From positions 248,001 through 312,000 of the forward strand of contig NZ_BDBU01000018.1 of the NCBI RefSeq assembly GCF_001613145.1: DNA of 64,000 nucleotides, read 5' to 3'. This DNA is from Nocardia jejuensis NBRC 103114 (GTDB lineage Bacteria > Actinomycetota > Actinomycetes > Mycobacteriales > Mycobacteriaceae). The notes under the pieces were generated by a model. It was given only the letters and a program-made list of their open reading frames with translations, ran no database searches and was not told the origin of the DNA. Positions 34,013-41,810 of this stretch are shown here, one piece after another; positions within the stretch are counted from its first letter, which is position 1; each line of letters starts with the position of its first letter. Both the position numbers and the translations under genes were made by a program.

Positions 34013-35167
34013 TCAGTCCTTTCCGAGATCGAGCAGGCGGCGCGCGATGATATTGCGCTGGATCTCGGCGGTGCCGCCGTAGATCGTCGCGGCACGCGAA
34101 TACAGGTATTCGGTCCGCCATTCCGGATCGGAGAGTTCCAGCACGCCCGGCAGCAGATCGCGCGCGGTGTCGAACAACCGCTGTTCGGCGGTGGCCAGGA
34201 GCACCTTGTCGATCGAGGTCTCCGGGCCCAGGCGCGCCCCGTTCGCCAGGCGCCGCTGAGTGGCGCGCGAGCGGCAGCGCACGGTGTGCAGCGCCAGGAA
34301 CGCCTCGCCGAGCTCGGTGTCATCGGGTATCGCGGTGTGCGCCACGATGCGATCGAGGCGGGTGAACAGGTAGGTGATCCGATGCCAGAAGCAGGCGGAG
34401 CGCTCGTGCGGGAGCAGATCCATCGCGACCCGCCACCCGTCGCCGGGCCTGCCCAGCATCCGGTCGGCGGGCACCACGACATCGTCGAAATACACCTCGG
34501 CGAACTCGTCGACGCCGTGCATGGTGCGCAGCGGTCGCACGGTGATGCCGGGGGAGTCCATATCGACGAAGAAAGCGGTGATGCCCTCGTGCGCGGGCGC
34601 GGTCATGCCTTCGCGCCCAGGCGCGGTCATGCCTTCGCGCCCAGGCGCGGTGCGCGTGAGCAGCACACAGCGCGTGGAGTACTGTGCCAGGCTGGTCCAC
34701 ACCTTCTGTCCGTTGATCACCCAATCCGACCCGCGGGGAACGGCTTTGGTGGTGATCGAGGCCAGATCGCTGCCGGATCCCGGCTCGGAGAACCCCTGGC
34801 ACCACTGCTCCCGGCCCGACAGCAGCCGCGGCACCATCTCCGCCGCCAGCTCCGGGCGGGCGTAGGAGATCATGGTCGGCGCGAGCACCTCGATCATCGA
34901 GTAGATGCCCGGCTCGGCCAGATCGCGCGAGGCGACCTCCTCACCGAGCACCGCCCGCAAAACCGCCGGTCCGCCGAGGCCGCCCGCCTCGGCGGGCCAG
35001 CCGTAGCGCATCCAGCCCGCGTCGTAGAGCGCACCGCGGACGCGGGCCAGCTGCGCGACCTGTCCGTCGAGCGAATGGTCGGGCCCGGGGGTCAGGTCGT
35101 TCTCCTCGAGCCAGGTCCGCAGCCCGGTTCGAAATTCGTCGATCGTCATGGGATTCGAACCGCTCAT
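34013..35167 (-). CDS. Acyl-CoA dehydrogenase, large partner subunit (pair 1)
   Basis: 384 residues from ATG 35167, overlapping the SnoaL-like stop. Motifs WCQGFSEPGSGSDLASITTK and IYGGTAEIQRNIIARRLL mark the FAD-binding acyl-CoA dehydrogenase fold. Unusual: a surface segment carries three tandem eight-residue repeats (APGREGMT, APGREGMT, APAHEGIT), encoded by 24-bp direct repeats at 34597-34644. These lie just before AFFVDMDSPGI, where paralogues have HKGISAF with no such expansion. It forms the proposed heteromer with the gene at 33062. Confidence 0.88.
   Translation of the reverse strand: MSGSNPMTIDEFRTGLRTWLEENDLTPGPDHSLDGQVAQLARVRGALYDAGWMRYGWPAEAGGLGGPAVLRAVLGEEVASRDLAEPGIYSMIEVLAPTMISYARPELAAEMVPRLLSGREQWCQGFSEPGSGSDLASITTKAVPRGSDWVINGQKVWTSLAQYSTRCVLLTRTAPGREGMTAPGREGMTAPAHEGITAFFVDMDSPGITVRPLRTMHGVDEFAEVYFDDVVVPADRMLGRPGDGWRVAMDLLPHERSACFWHRITYLFTRLDRIVAHTAIPDDTELGEAFLALHTVRCRSRATQRRLANGARLGPETSIDKVLLATAEQRLFDTARDLLPGVLELSDPEWRTEYLYSRAATIYGGTAEIQRNIIARRLLDLGKD
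34597..34644 (-). repeat. 24-bp tandem repeat inside acyl-CoA dehydrogenase gene
   Basis: Two identical 24-bp units (34597-34620 and 34621-34644), with a diverged third copy just before them (about 34575-34596). In the dehydrogenase frame they add in-frame repeats APGREGMT. The length is a multiple of three, so the gene stays open. Probably a slippage expansion. Confidence 0.85.
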
Positions 35168-35580
35168 GTCCTCGAACGCTCGAAGGCGTGCGGAATGCCG
35201 GAATCGTGGACGCCGCTGCGCCGGATGAAGGTCATCCGGCGGGTCCGGATCCGCCACCCGTCCTCGGTGCGCACGAGCGCGTCGGTGTAGTACCCGATCC
35301 GCATGTCATGGGTGCTCTGGTCGACGAAGCACAGCGGCTGCGTGCCCTCGGCGGTGTCGCCGTCGATGTCGAGCACCGGTAATCCGGTGAGGAACAACCC
35401 CTTCGGGGCGGCCGCCACCAACTCCGGGAACAGATCGAGGGTGTAGGTGTCCCCGAACGCGCTGTAGGACCCGTCCGGCGTGAACACCGCCAGCAGCCCC
35501 GCGATATCGCCCTTGGTGATGGTCACCGCGTACCGGGCCAGCACCTGCTGGATCTCGAGCAGATCCTCAACTCTGGACAT
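35164..35580 (-). CDS. SnoaL-like/NTF2-fold protein
   Basis: 138 residues beginning MSRVEDLLEIQQVLARYAVT, the typical start of SnoaL_4 or ring-hydroxylating-beta-like NTF2 proteins, with FTPDGSYSAFG, DMRIGYYTDALVRTEDGWRI and RRMTFIRRSG. The cone-shaped fold serves as isomerase, hydratase, cyclase or as beta subunit of ring-hydroxylating dioxygenases. It is not adjacent to a Rieske gene, and each Rieske gene has another companion, so an isomerase or hydratase role is equally possible. Overlaps the amidohydrolase 2 gene by 14 bp. Confidence 0.8.
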   Translation of the reverse strand: MSRVEDLLEIQQVLARYAVTITKGDIAGLLAVFTPDGSYSAFGDTYTLDLFPELVAAAPKGLFLTGLPVLDIDGDTAEGTQPLCFVDQSTHDMRIGYYTDALVRTEDGWRIRTRRMTFIRRSGVHDSGIPHAFERSRT

Positions 35581-36778
35581 GGACCTTGCCGCCTTTCATG
35601 ACGAACTGCACGCGCTGGGTGACGGTGATGTCCTGCAACGGATCTCCCGGTACCCCGATCACATCCGCCAGCAGCCCCTCGGCCAGCCGGCCCCGATCGG
35701 TGACGCCGATCAACTCGGCCGCGCGCACGGTTGCCGCACGGACCACATCGAGGGGAGGGAGCCCTCGCTCGACCAGGGCCACGAGCTCATCGGCATTGCG
35801 GCCGTGCGGGATCGCGGGCGCGTCGGTGCCCACCGCGATCTTCACCCCCGCCTGGTAGGCCGCCAGTACCGATGTGCGCGCCTTCGGGAACATCTCGGCG
35901 GCCTTGGCCTGTAGCGCCGGAGCCGCCTTGGACACATCCATGGCGTCGGCGAGCCGGGTGGTGGGCACCAGCCAGGTACCGGCGGCCACCATCGCCTTGA
36001 TGGCTTTGTCGTCGATCAGGAAACCGTGCTCGATGCAGTCGATTCCGGCCTCGACGGCGTGCTCGACCGCCTCCGCGCCGTGGGTGTGCGCGGCCACCTT
36101 CAACCCGCGGCGGTGTGCCTCGTCGACGATCGCGCGCAGTTCCTCATCCGAATAGTGCTGTGCACCAGGCGCTCCGGTGAGCGACATGACACCGCCGGAG
36201 ACACAGATCTTGATCAGCTGGGCGCCGTGCTTGATCTGGTACCGCACCGCCTTGCGCACCTCGTCGACGCCGTTGGCGATACCCTCCTCGAGCGTCAGCT
36301 TCAGCACGTCGGGAGCGAAGGCGGAGAACATGGTCGGATCCAGATGCCCGCCGGTGGGGGTGATGGCATGCCCGGCAGGCACGATCCTCGGCCCCTCGAT
36401 CCAGCCGCCGTCGATGGCCCGCCCGAGCGCGACGTCCAGGAGATAGCCGCCGGTTTTCACGAACAGTCCGAGATTGCGCACGGTGGTGAATCCCGCGCGC
36501 AGCGTGCGCCGCGCATTGCCCACCGCGCGCAGCATGCGCAGTGGCGGATCGTCCTGCACGCTCGAGGCCAGGCCGGTTTCACCGCGCCCGCCCATCAGGA
36601 GGTTGACCTCCATGTCCATCAGTCCGGGCAGCAGGATCAGCTCGCCGAGATCGAGGATTTCTCCCTCGGGCTCGCCGCCCACGCCGGCGATGCGCTCACC
36701 GTCGATGCGCAGAATGCCGGGCCGGACGATTTCACCGGTGTCGACATCGAGCAGTCCCGCTGCCCGCACCGTGATCAT
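35567..36778 (-). CDS. Amidohydrolase-superfamily protein lacking the HxH motif (copy 2)
   Basis: 403 residues from ATG 36778, which overlaps the DUF1330 stop; the frame runs further back without family-like sequence. Clear paralogue of the gene at 18142. Lys190 (LIKICVSGG), His231 in AAHTHG, His251 in CIEHGF and a GTDAP aspartate are conserved, while PGLMDMEVNL puts Glu57 and Asn59 in place of the HxH pair. The same replacement in both copies points to a conserved, altered metal site. Linked again with a Rieske gene and its small companion. Substrate unknown. Confidence 0.85.
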   Translation of the reverse strand: MITVRAAGLLDVDTGEIVRPGILRIDGERIAGVGGEPEGEILDLGELILLPGLMDMEVNLLMGGRGETGLASSVQDDPPLRMLRAVGNARRTLRAGFTTVRNLGLFVKTGGYLLDVALGRAIDGGWIEGPRIVPAGHAITPTGGHLDPTMFSAFAPDVLKLTLEEGIANGVDEVRKAVRYQIKHGAQLIKICVSGGVMSLTGAPGAQHYSDEELRAIVDEAHRRGLKVAAHTHGAEAVEHAVEAGIDCIEHGFLIDDKAIKAMVAAGTWLVPTTRLADAMDVSKAAPALQAKAAEMFPKARTSVLAAYQAGVKIAVGTDAPAIPHGRNADELVALVERGLPPLDVVRAATVRAAELIGVTDRGRLAEGLLADVIGVPGDPLQDITVTQRVQFVMKGGKVHVQS

Positions 36779-37095
36779 GCTTGCGACGCTTCGCGTTTCG
36801 GCGCTTCGAAGCCGGCGACGATCACGACGTTGGTCTCGGCCGCCGCCTGACGCAGTTTCGCCGCGCGCTGATACTCCGGCGACTCGTACCACGTGCGCGC
36901 CGCCTCGACCGATTCGAATTCGAGGATGACGGTCTGATTGCCGTGCCATTCACCCTCGAGCACGCCGGGTGCGGAATCGACCGCGAGGGGACGCATCCCG
37001 CCGCTGGGCGGCACCGTCGCCGCCGCGCGGCCGTACTCGACCATCGCGTCCGGGTCCTTGATGGCCTCGGTGAAAATCACATAGCCCTTGGGCAT
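36775..37095 (-). CDS. DUF1330 family protein (dimeric alpha-beta barrel)
   Basis: 106 residues, MPKGYVIFTEAIKDPDAMVE at the start and ILEFESVEAARTWYESPEYQ in the middle, the DUF1330 signature. These small ferredoxin-like proteins form dimers and are found in many catabolic operons with no established reaction. It lies between Rieske companion 3 and amidohydrolase 2, overlapping the latter by 4 bp. Confidence 0.87.
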   Translation of the reverse strand: MPKGYVIFTEAIKDPDAMVEYGRAAATVPPSGGMRPLAVDSAPGVLEGEWHGNQTVILEFESVEAARTWYESPEYQRAAKLRQAAAETNVVIVAGFEAPKREASQA

Positions 37096-37126
37096 TTCGT
37101 TCTCCTTCTGCTCGCCGGCGACCGGC

Positions 37127-37453
37127 TCAGACCACCGGCTCGTTGATCAGCACGGCCCAGGCCGCGCCGCTGTCGGGCACGCGCGGCTGCTTCCACACCT
37201 CGATCGGGAACGAGGCCATCACCAGCGACTGCATGAGATGGAACAGCGCACGCGCGTCCTCGGGCAGGTCCGGCCACTCGTACTTGTCGCAGTAGTCCAG
37301 CGCGGCTTCCAGGCGAGGGAACGCCGTGTCGTAGAACTCCTGCATCTGCGGCATGGTGGAGGCCAGTCGCTTGGCGTAGCGCTCCGCCTCGGTGGCCAGG
37401 CACCAGTCCGCGAACGGCTCCAGGTCGGCGAATTCAGCTGGCAGCTGCGGCAT
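37127..37453 (-). CDS. Unrecognised small protein paired with Rieske oxygenase (copy 3)
   Basis: 108 residues, MPQLPAEFADLEPFADWCLA at the start. It shares LPAEFADLE, WCLATEAERYAKRLASTM, FYD, PRLEAALDYCDKYEWPDLPEDA and VEVWKQPRVPDSG with copies 1 and 2. The coding region overlaps the end of Rieske oxygenase 3 by 20 bp, a tight coupling that favours a fixed ratio of the two products. Three independent couplings in one window argue that the protein works with the oxygenase. No recognised domain. Confidence 0.76.
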   Translation of the reverse strand: MPQLPAEFADLEPFADWCLATEAERYAKRLASTMPQMQEFYDTAFPRLEAALDYCDKYEWPDLPEDARALFHLMQSLVMASFPIEVWKQPRVPDSGAAWAVLINEPVV

Positions 37454-38705
37454 CTCGGTACTCCTTGACTTTGTTCTGTGCGATGACGTGCAGATGACGC
37501 AGGAGAATCTCCTGATCGTTGAGCGGGAATTCCGAGACCGTGCGGGTCTCGAGCATCGTCTGCGTGGCTTCCAGGGTGTTGGCGTCCTGCAGCGCGTATT
37601 CCTTGAAGGTCACCGCGGCCAGTTCCTGGGCCATGCGGTCGCGCGCGTTCTTCGGCGGTGCGAAATACAGGTTCGCCTCGAAGATGTGCTTGTTCACCGC
37701 GGTCGGCCAATAGTGATAGGTGAGGTACCAGCCCGGCGCCCAGAACAGCAGCGAGAAGTTCGGGAAGATCTCGAATTCGTCCACGCCCCAGGCTTTGTGC
37801 TGGGCGGGATTGAGTCCGGCCGGCAATTCGTCGAGACCGTCGATATCGGGGCGGTCCCACGGGCCGAACAATCCGCTGCGCAGGACCCGCTCGATCGGCT
37901 TGACCATGTTCAGGTCCTTGGGCGGGGCCATGCCACCCCAGGACGAGATCATCGAATGCGGCGAGGACAGTTCGTAATGCAGTGCCTCGTAGCCGTATCC
38001 GGCGAGCTTGTCGGCCTCGTCCTTGGTCGCCTGCTTCATGTGCAGGATCGGCGCGTGGTAGAACTCGGCGAACGCGTCGATGAACAGCTTCCAGTTGCTG
38101 CCGATCTCGGCCTTGTAGGTGTAGACCTCGGTCATCTCGTGGAACGGATAACCCTGCACGCCCTCGAGCATGGGTCCGAGGAATTCGGTGAGCGGCGCGG
38201 CGTCGGGATCGAGGTTGACGAAGATGAAGCCCTCCCAGACTTCACAGCGCACATCCTTGAGCCCGTAGTCCTTCTTGTCCAGGTCGAAGAATTCCTTCTC
38301 CTGCTGCACGAAGGTGAGCTCGCCCTCGAGGCTGTAGCGCCAGGCGTGGTATTTGCAGGTGAACTGCCGGCACGAGCCCGCGGTCTCCTCGTTCGGGAAA
38401 TCGCTCCACACCAGCTTGTTCCCGCGGTGGCGGCAGATGTTGTGATATGCCCGGATTTCCTTGTCGGAGCCCCGCGCGATGATGAGAGAGGTGCCTACGC
38501 AGGACAATTCGCGGGTGAAGTAGCTGCCCACACGCGGCAGCCGTTCGACGCGGCCGACATTGAGCCAGCTCTTCTTGAAGATGGCGTTGCGCTCGTCCTC
38601 GTAGAAGGCGGGATCGATCGAGTCGGTGTAGTCGACAGGGCCGGTGCCGAGCTGTGGATACTGCTCGGTCCAGCTACCCGCTTCGGGCTTGGTGAAATGG
38701 GCCAC
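37434..38705 (-). CDS. Rieske non-heme iron oxygenase, alpha-subunit type (copy 3)
   Basis: 423 residues. Rieske ligands C91, H93, C117 and H120; catalytic site AFAEFYHAPILH with Glu214, His217 and His222. More diverged from copies 1 and 2 than they are from each other, mainly in the C-terminal substrate domain (SSWGGMAPPKDLNMVKPI), so a different substrate is likely. Part of the long minus-strand operon that also holds the KshB-like reductase. A CMD-family gene precedes it by 4 bp. Confidence 0.9.
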   Translation of the reverse strand: MAHFTKPEAGSWTEQYPQLGTGPVDYTDSIDPAFYEDERNAIFKKSWLNVGRVERLPRVGSYFTRELSCVGTSLIIARGSDKEIRAYHNICRHRGNKLVWSDFPNEETAGSCRQFTCKYHAWRYSLEGELTFVQQEKEFFDLDKKDYGLKDVRCEVWEGFIFVNLDPDAAPLTEFLGPMLEGVQGYPFHEMTEVYTYKAEIGSNWKLFIDAFAEFYHAPILHMKQATKDEADKLAGYGYEALHYELSSPHSMISSWGGMAPPKDLNMVKPIERVLRSGLFGPWDRPDIDGLDELPAGLNPAQHKAWGVDEFEIFPNFSLLFWAPGWYLTYHYWPTAVNKHIFEANLYFAPPKNARDRMAQELAAVTFKEYALQDANTLEATQTMLETRTVSEFPLNDQEILLRHLHVIAQNKVKEYRDAAAAS

Positions 38706-38709
38706 CGGG

Positions 38710-39240
38710 TTACCTTTCGTTTTCGGGCGTGACGCCGAAGGTGTTGAATGCCATGGCGAGCAGGCTGTACCCGCCCACGGTGAAGACGAGATCCATGCGC
38801 TGTCGGTCGCTGAGTTCCTCGCTCAGCGCCGTCCAGGTCTGGTCGGACAGCGTGGACTTCTCGAGCAGCTCATCCGCCGCATTGATGACGACACGGTCGA
38901 ATTCCGCTGCGGCGGTGCCGTTCTGGACCGCCGCGATATCCGTTTCGGACAATCCCGCTGTCTCCGCGAAGCGCGCGTGGTGTTTCCACTCGTAGGCGCA
39001 GTTGGTTCGGTGCGCGACGCGCAGGATCGCCAGTTCGCGGATCCGCGGCGGCAGCGTCGACTGGAACAGCAGGTACACGCTGAAACCCAGGAACGCCTCG
39101 GTCAGATCCGGATGGTTGGCCAGCACCGACATCGCGGGGCCCGCGCCCTCGGGATTGCGCCGGGCGACGGGCAGCAGCTGCCCGAACGCGGAGCGGGTGC
39201 GGTCGTCCCAACGTTCGGCGGGCAAGGGCGGCAGGCGCAT
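38710..39240 (-). CDS. Carboxymuconolactone decarboxylase (CMD)/AhpD-like protein
   Basis: 176 residues from ATG 39240; the frame runs back to 39315 but those residues overlap the regulon motif. The CMD signature is RVAHRTNCAYEWKHHARFAE with Cys81, Glu84, His87 and His88. It has a single Cys rather than the AhpD CxxC, so peroxidase activity is unlikely. Homologues next to Rieske and P450 genes are usually of unknown function. The first gene after the perfect operator at 39258. Confidence 0.85.
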   Translation of the reverse strand: MRLPPLPAERWDDRTRSAFGQLLPVARRNPEGAGPAMSVLANHPDLTEAFLGFSVYLLFQSTLPPRIRELAILRVAHRTNCAYEWKHHARFAETAGLSETDIAAVQNGTAAAEFDRVVINAADELLEKSTLSDQTWTALSEELSDRQRMDLVFTVGGYSLLAMAFNTFGVTPENER

Positions 39241-39257
39241 TCGTATCCTCCTCTCAT

Positions 39258-39272
39258 GAGAATGGGATTCTC
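39258..39272 (-). promoter_or_regulatory. Perfect GAGAAT-N3-ATTCTC operator before CMD/Rieske 3 operon
   Basis: GAGAATGGGATTCTC, both halves perfect, 17 bp before the CMD start at 39240. It probably controls an internal promoter for the 38.7-30.3 kb minus-strand genes. Confidence 0.75.
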
Positions 39273-39327
39273 CTAAACTGGATAACAGGTTTCCATGCCG
39301 GTCGGAATTAGTCAACGCGCAGCGGGT

Positions 39328-40158
39328 TCAGTCCAGGAACATGTCCGGGATCGGGTGGTCCCCACCGCCATAGCCCGACAGATCGGTCACGCCGGACTCG
39401 ATGAGCAGCGGGGCGTCGACGTAGCAGTTGCCGGTGCTGTGACGCGCTGGGCGCGAGAGGATCTCGGCCGCGGCGTCGCCCATGATCCGCGGATCGCGCG
39501 AGGAGGCGAGCAACGCCTGCCCGTCGGGCATATTGGCCACCGCCGACGTCGCGATATAGGTCTGCGGCCACAGACAGTTCACCGCGATGCCCTCCGGGGC
39601 GAATTCGGCCGCCCAGCCCAGCGACAGCAGGGTCATGCCGTACTTGGACTGGGTGTAGGCGGGGTGTGCGCCCAGCCACCGCGGACTCGGGTTCAATGGC
39701 GGGGCCACGGTCAGCACGTGCGGGTTCGGGGCCCGTCGCAGATGCGGCAGGCAGGCTCGGGTCAGCAGGAACGTGCCGCGAATATTGATCTCCTGCATGA
39801 GATCGAACCGCTTGGCGGTCAGCTCGGCGGTGGGTGCGGTGGCGATGGCGCTGGCGTTGTTGACGCAGTAATCGATGCCCCCGAACCGCTCGACGCCGGT
39901 CTCGACCGCGCGCCGCACGTCCTCTTCGTTGCGCACATCGCCCACCACCGCGACCGCTTTGCCGCCGGCGGCCTCGAGTGCGGCCACCGCCGTGTGCACA
40001 GTGCCAGGCAGTCGCGGATGGGGATCGGCGGTCTTGGCCAGCACCACCACATTGGCGCCCTGCCGTGCGACCGCGTGTGCGATGGCCAGTCCGATGCCCC
40101 GGCTGCCGCCGGAGATGACCATGGTGCGGTCCGTGAAAAGTTGCTGCTGACTAGTCAT
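39328..40158 (-). CDS. HSDL2-like SDR without the usual catalytic Ser
   Basis: 276 residues from ATG 40158. TMVISGGSRGIGLAIAHAVA is the cofactor motif, NNASAIA and AYTQSKYGM (Tyr/Lys) are present, and LNPSPRWLGAHPAYTQSKYG with AVNCLWPQTYIATSA resembles HSDL2-type SDRs of fatty-acid and terpenoid metabolism. The position of the catalytic Ser, in HSDL2 within SPPLN, reads APPLN here, so the protein may be slow or use another residue. First gene of the minus-strand group, divergent from the mutase operon. Confidence 0.8.
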   Translation of the reverse strand: MTSQQQLFTDRTMVISGGSRGIGLAIAHAVARQGANVVVLAKTADPHPRLPGTVHTAVAALEAAGGKAVAVVGDVRNEEDVRRAVETGVERFGGIDYCVNNASAIATAPTAELTAKRFDLMQEINIRGTFLLTRACLPHLRRAPNPHVLTVAPPLNPSPRWLGAHPAYTQSKYGMTLLSLGWAAEFAPEGIAVNCLWPQTYIATSAVANMPDGQALLASSRDPRIMGDAAAEILSRPARHSTGNCYVDAPLLIESGVTDLSGYGGGDHPIPDMFLD

Positions 40159-40191
40159 TATTCTCCTCGGGCAGGTCCGTTTGCGCTTGAT

Positions 40192-40206
40192 GGTATTGGC
40201 ATTCTC
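40192..40206 (+). promoter_or_regulatory. Weak GAGAAT-N3-ATTCTC-type site between divergent operons
   Basis: GGTATTGGCATTCTC: right half perfect, left half only 3 of 6. Located in the 74-bp gap between the SDR (40158) and mutase (40233) starts, 26 bp before the latter. Included because of position; a lone match could be chance. Confidence 0.35.
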
Positions 40207-40232
40207 TATTTCTGCAAGTACGGTATTCAACA

Positions 40233-41810
40233 ATGAACGACCATGTCACCACCGCATCCGGCATCCCGTTGCGGCCGGTCTACGGACCGGACGATCGGCG
40301 CGCCGACCCGCCCGCGCCGGGCGCGTTTCCCTTCACCCGAGGCAACTTCTCCTCCGGCTATCGAGGCCGGCTGTGGACGTTCCGCCAGTACTCCGGTTTC
40401 GGCACCGCCGAGGAGTCCAACCGCCGCTACCGGTATCTGCTCGAACAGGGCGGCACCGGATTGTCCGTGGCACTGGACCTGCCGACCCAATGTGGTTACG
40501 ACTCGGACGATCCCGAGGTGGGGGAGGAGGTGGGCCGGGTCGGCGTCGCGGTGGACACCCTGGCCGACGCCGAGGTGCTCTTCGCGGACATCCCGCTGGA
40601 GAAGATCAGCACCAGCTTCACCATCAACGGCACGGCCGCGATCCTGCTGGCGATGTACGTGGCCGCCGCCGAGAAGAAGGGCGTGCCGCGCGAAAAGCTC
40701 ACCGGCACAATCCAGAACGACATCCTCAAGGAGTACGCCTCGCGCGGCACCTGGATCTGGCCGCCCGAGCCCTCGCTGCGCCTGATCGCGGACACCATCG
40801 AGTTCTGCGCGGCGGAGGTGCCGCGCTTCAACGCGATCTCGGTGGCGGGCGCGCACTTTCGCGACGCGGGCGCGAACGCGGTGCAGGAGATGGCGTTCAC
40901 CCTCGCGGACGGCGTGACCTACTGCGATACCGTGGTCGAACGCGGGCGCATGAGCATCGACCAGTTCGCGCCGCAGATCTCGTTCTTCTTCTACACCCAT
41001 GGCGACTTCTTCGAGGAGATCGCCAAATACCGTGCGGGACGCCGTCGTTGGGCCACCATCGTGCGTGAGCGCTACGGTGCGCAGGCCGACAAGGCCTCCA
41101 TGTTCCGGTTCGGCTGTGTGGCCGGGGGCGCATCGTTGTACGCGCCGCAGGCCCAGAACAATCAGGTGCGCGTGGCGTACGAGGCCATGGCCGCGGTCCT
41201 GGGCGGTGTGCAATCGATGTTCACCGCCGCGTGGGACGAGCCGTTCGCGCTCCCCAGCGAGGAATCGGCCACCATGGCGCTGCGCACCCAGCAGATCCTC
41301 GCCTACGAAACCGGCGTCACCCGGGTCGCGGACCCACTGGGCGGTTCCTACTTCGTCGAGGCGCTCACCGACGCCACCGAGGAACGCATCATCGAGATCA
41401 TGACCGACCTGGAAAACCATGGCGGCATGGTCCGTTCGATCGAGGACGGCTACCTGCAGGGGATGATCGCCGACGAGGCGTACCAACTGCACCGCGAAGT
41501 CGAACGCGGCGAGCGCCCGGTCGTCGGGGTGAACCGCTTCGTCTCGGAGGAACCCGCACCGGAGATCTCCACCTACGAATTGGACGCCGAGGGTCGCGAT
41601 CTGCAATTGAAGCGGCTGGCGCGAGTGAAAGCCGAACGCGATCCCGGCGCCGTGCGCACCACCCTGGCCGCGTTGTCGCGCGCCGCGGAAGGAACCGAGA
41701 ACCTCATGCATCCGCTCATCGACTGCGTCAACGCCTACTGCACGGTCGGGGAGATGACCACCGCGCTCAAGGACGTCTGGGGCGAATTCCAGCAGCCGGT
41801 GGTGTTCTGA
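40233..41810 (+). CDS. B12-dependent acyl-CoA mutase, large (substrate-binding) subunit
   Basis: 525 residues of the methylmalonyl-CoA mutase TIM-barrel family, separate from its B12 subunit as in isobutyryl- and 2-hydroxyisobutyryl-CoA mutases. Aligned to Propionibacterium methylmalonyl-CoA mutase, Tyr53 matches Tyr89 (FRQYSGFG) and Arg171 matches Arg207 (SRGTWIWPP), the residues that hold the substrate carboxylate; isobutyryl-CoA mutase has Phe and Gln there. His208 matches His244, but the neighbouring Tyr243 is Ala207 (VAGAHFRD). The active site is thus carboxylate-binding yet roomier, suggesting a bulkier malonyl-type or similar dicarboxylic CoA ester. The alignment was made by eye. Confidence 0.9.
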   Translation: MNDHVTTASGIPLRPVYGPDDRRADPPAPGAFPFTRGNFSSGYRGRLWTFRQYSGFGTAEESNRRYRYLLEQGGTGLSVALDLPTQCGYDSDDPEVGEEVGRVGVAVDTLADAEVLFADIPLEKISTSFTINGTAAILLAMYVAAAEKKGVPREKLTGTIQNDILKEYASRGTWIWPPEPSLRLIADTIEFCAAEVPRFNAISVAGAHFRDAGANAVQEMAFTLADGVTYCDTVVERGRMSIDQFAPQISFFFYTHGDFFEEIAKYRAGRRRWATIVRERYGAQADKASMFRFGCVAGGASLYAPQAQNNQVRVAYEAMAAVLGGVQSMFTAAWDEPFALPSEESATMALRTQQILAYETGVTRVADPLGGSYFVEALTDATEERIIEIMTDLENHGGMVRSIEDGYLQGMIADEAYQLHREVERGERPVVGVNRFVSEEPAPEISTYELDAEGRDLQLKRLARVKAERDPGAVRTTLAALSRAAEGTENLMHPLIDCVNAYCTVGEMTTALKDVWGEFQQPVVF

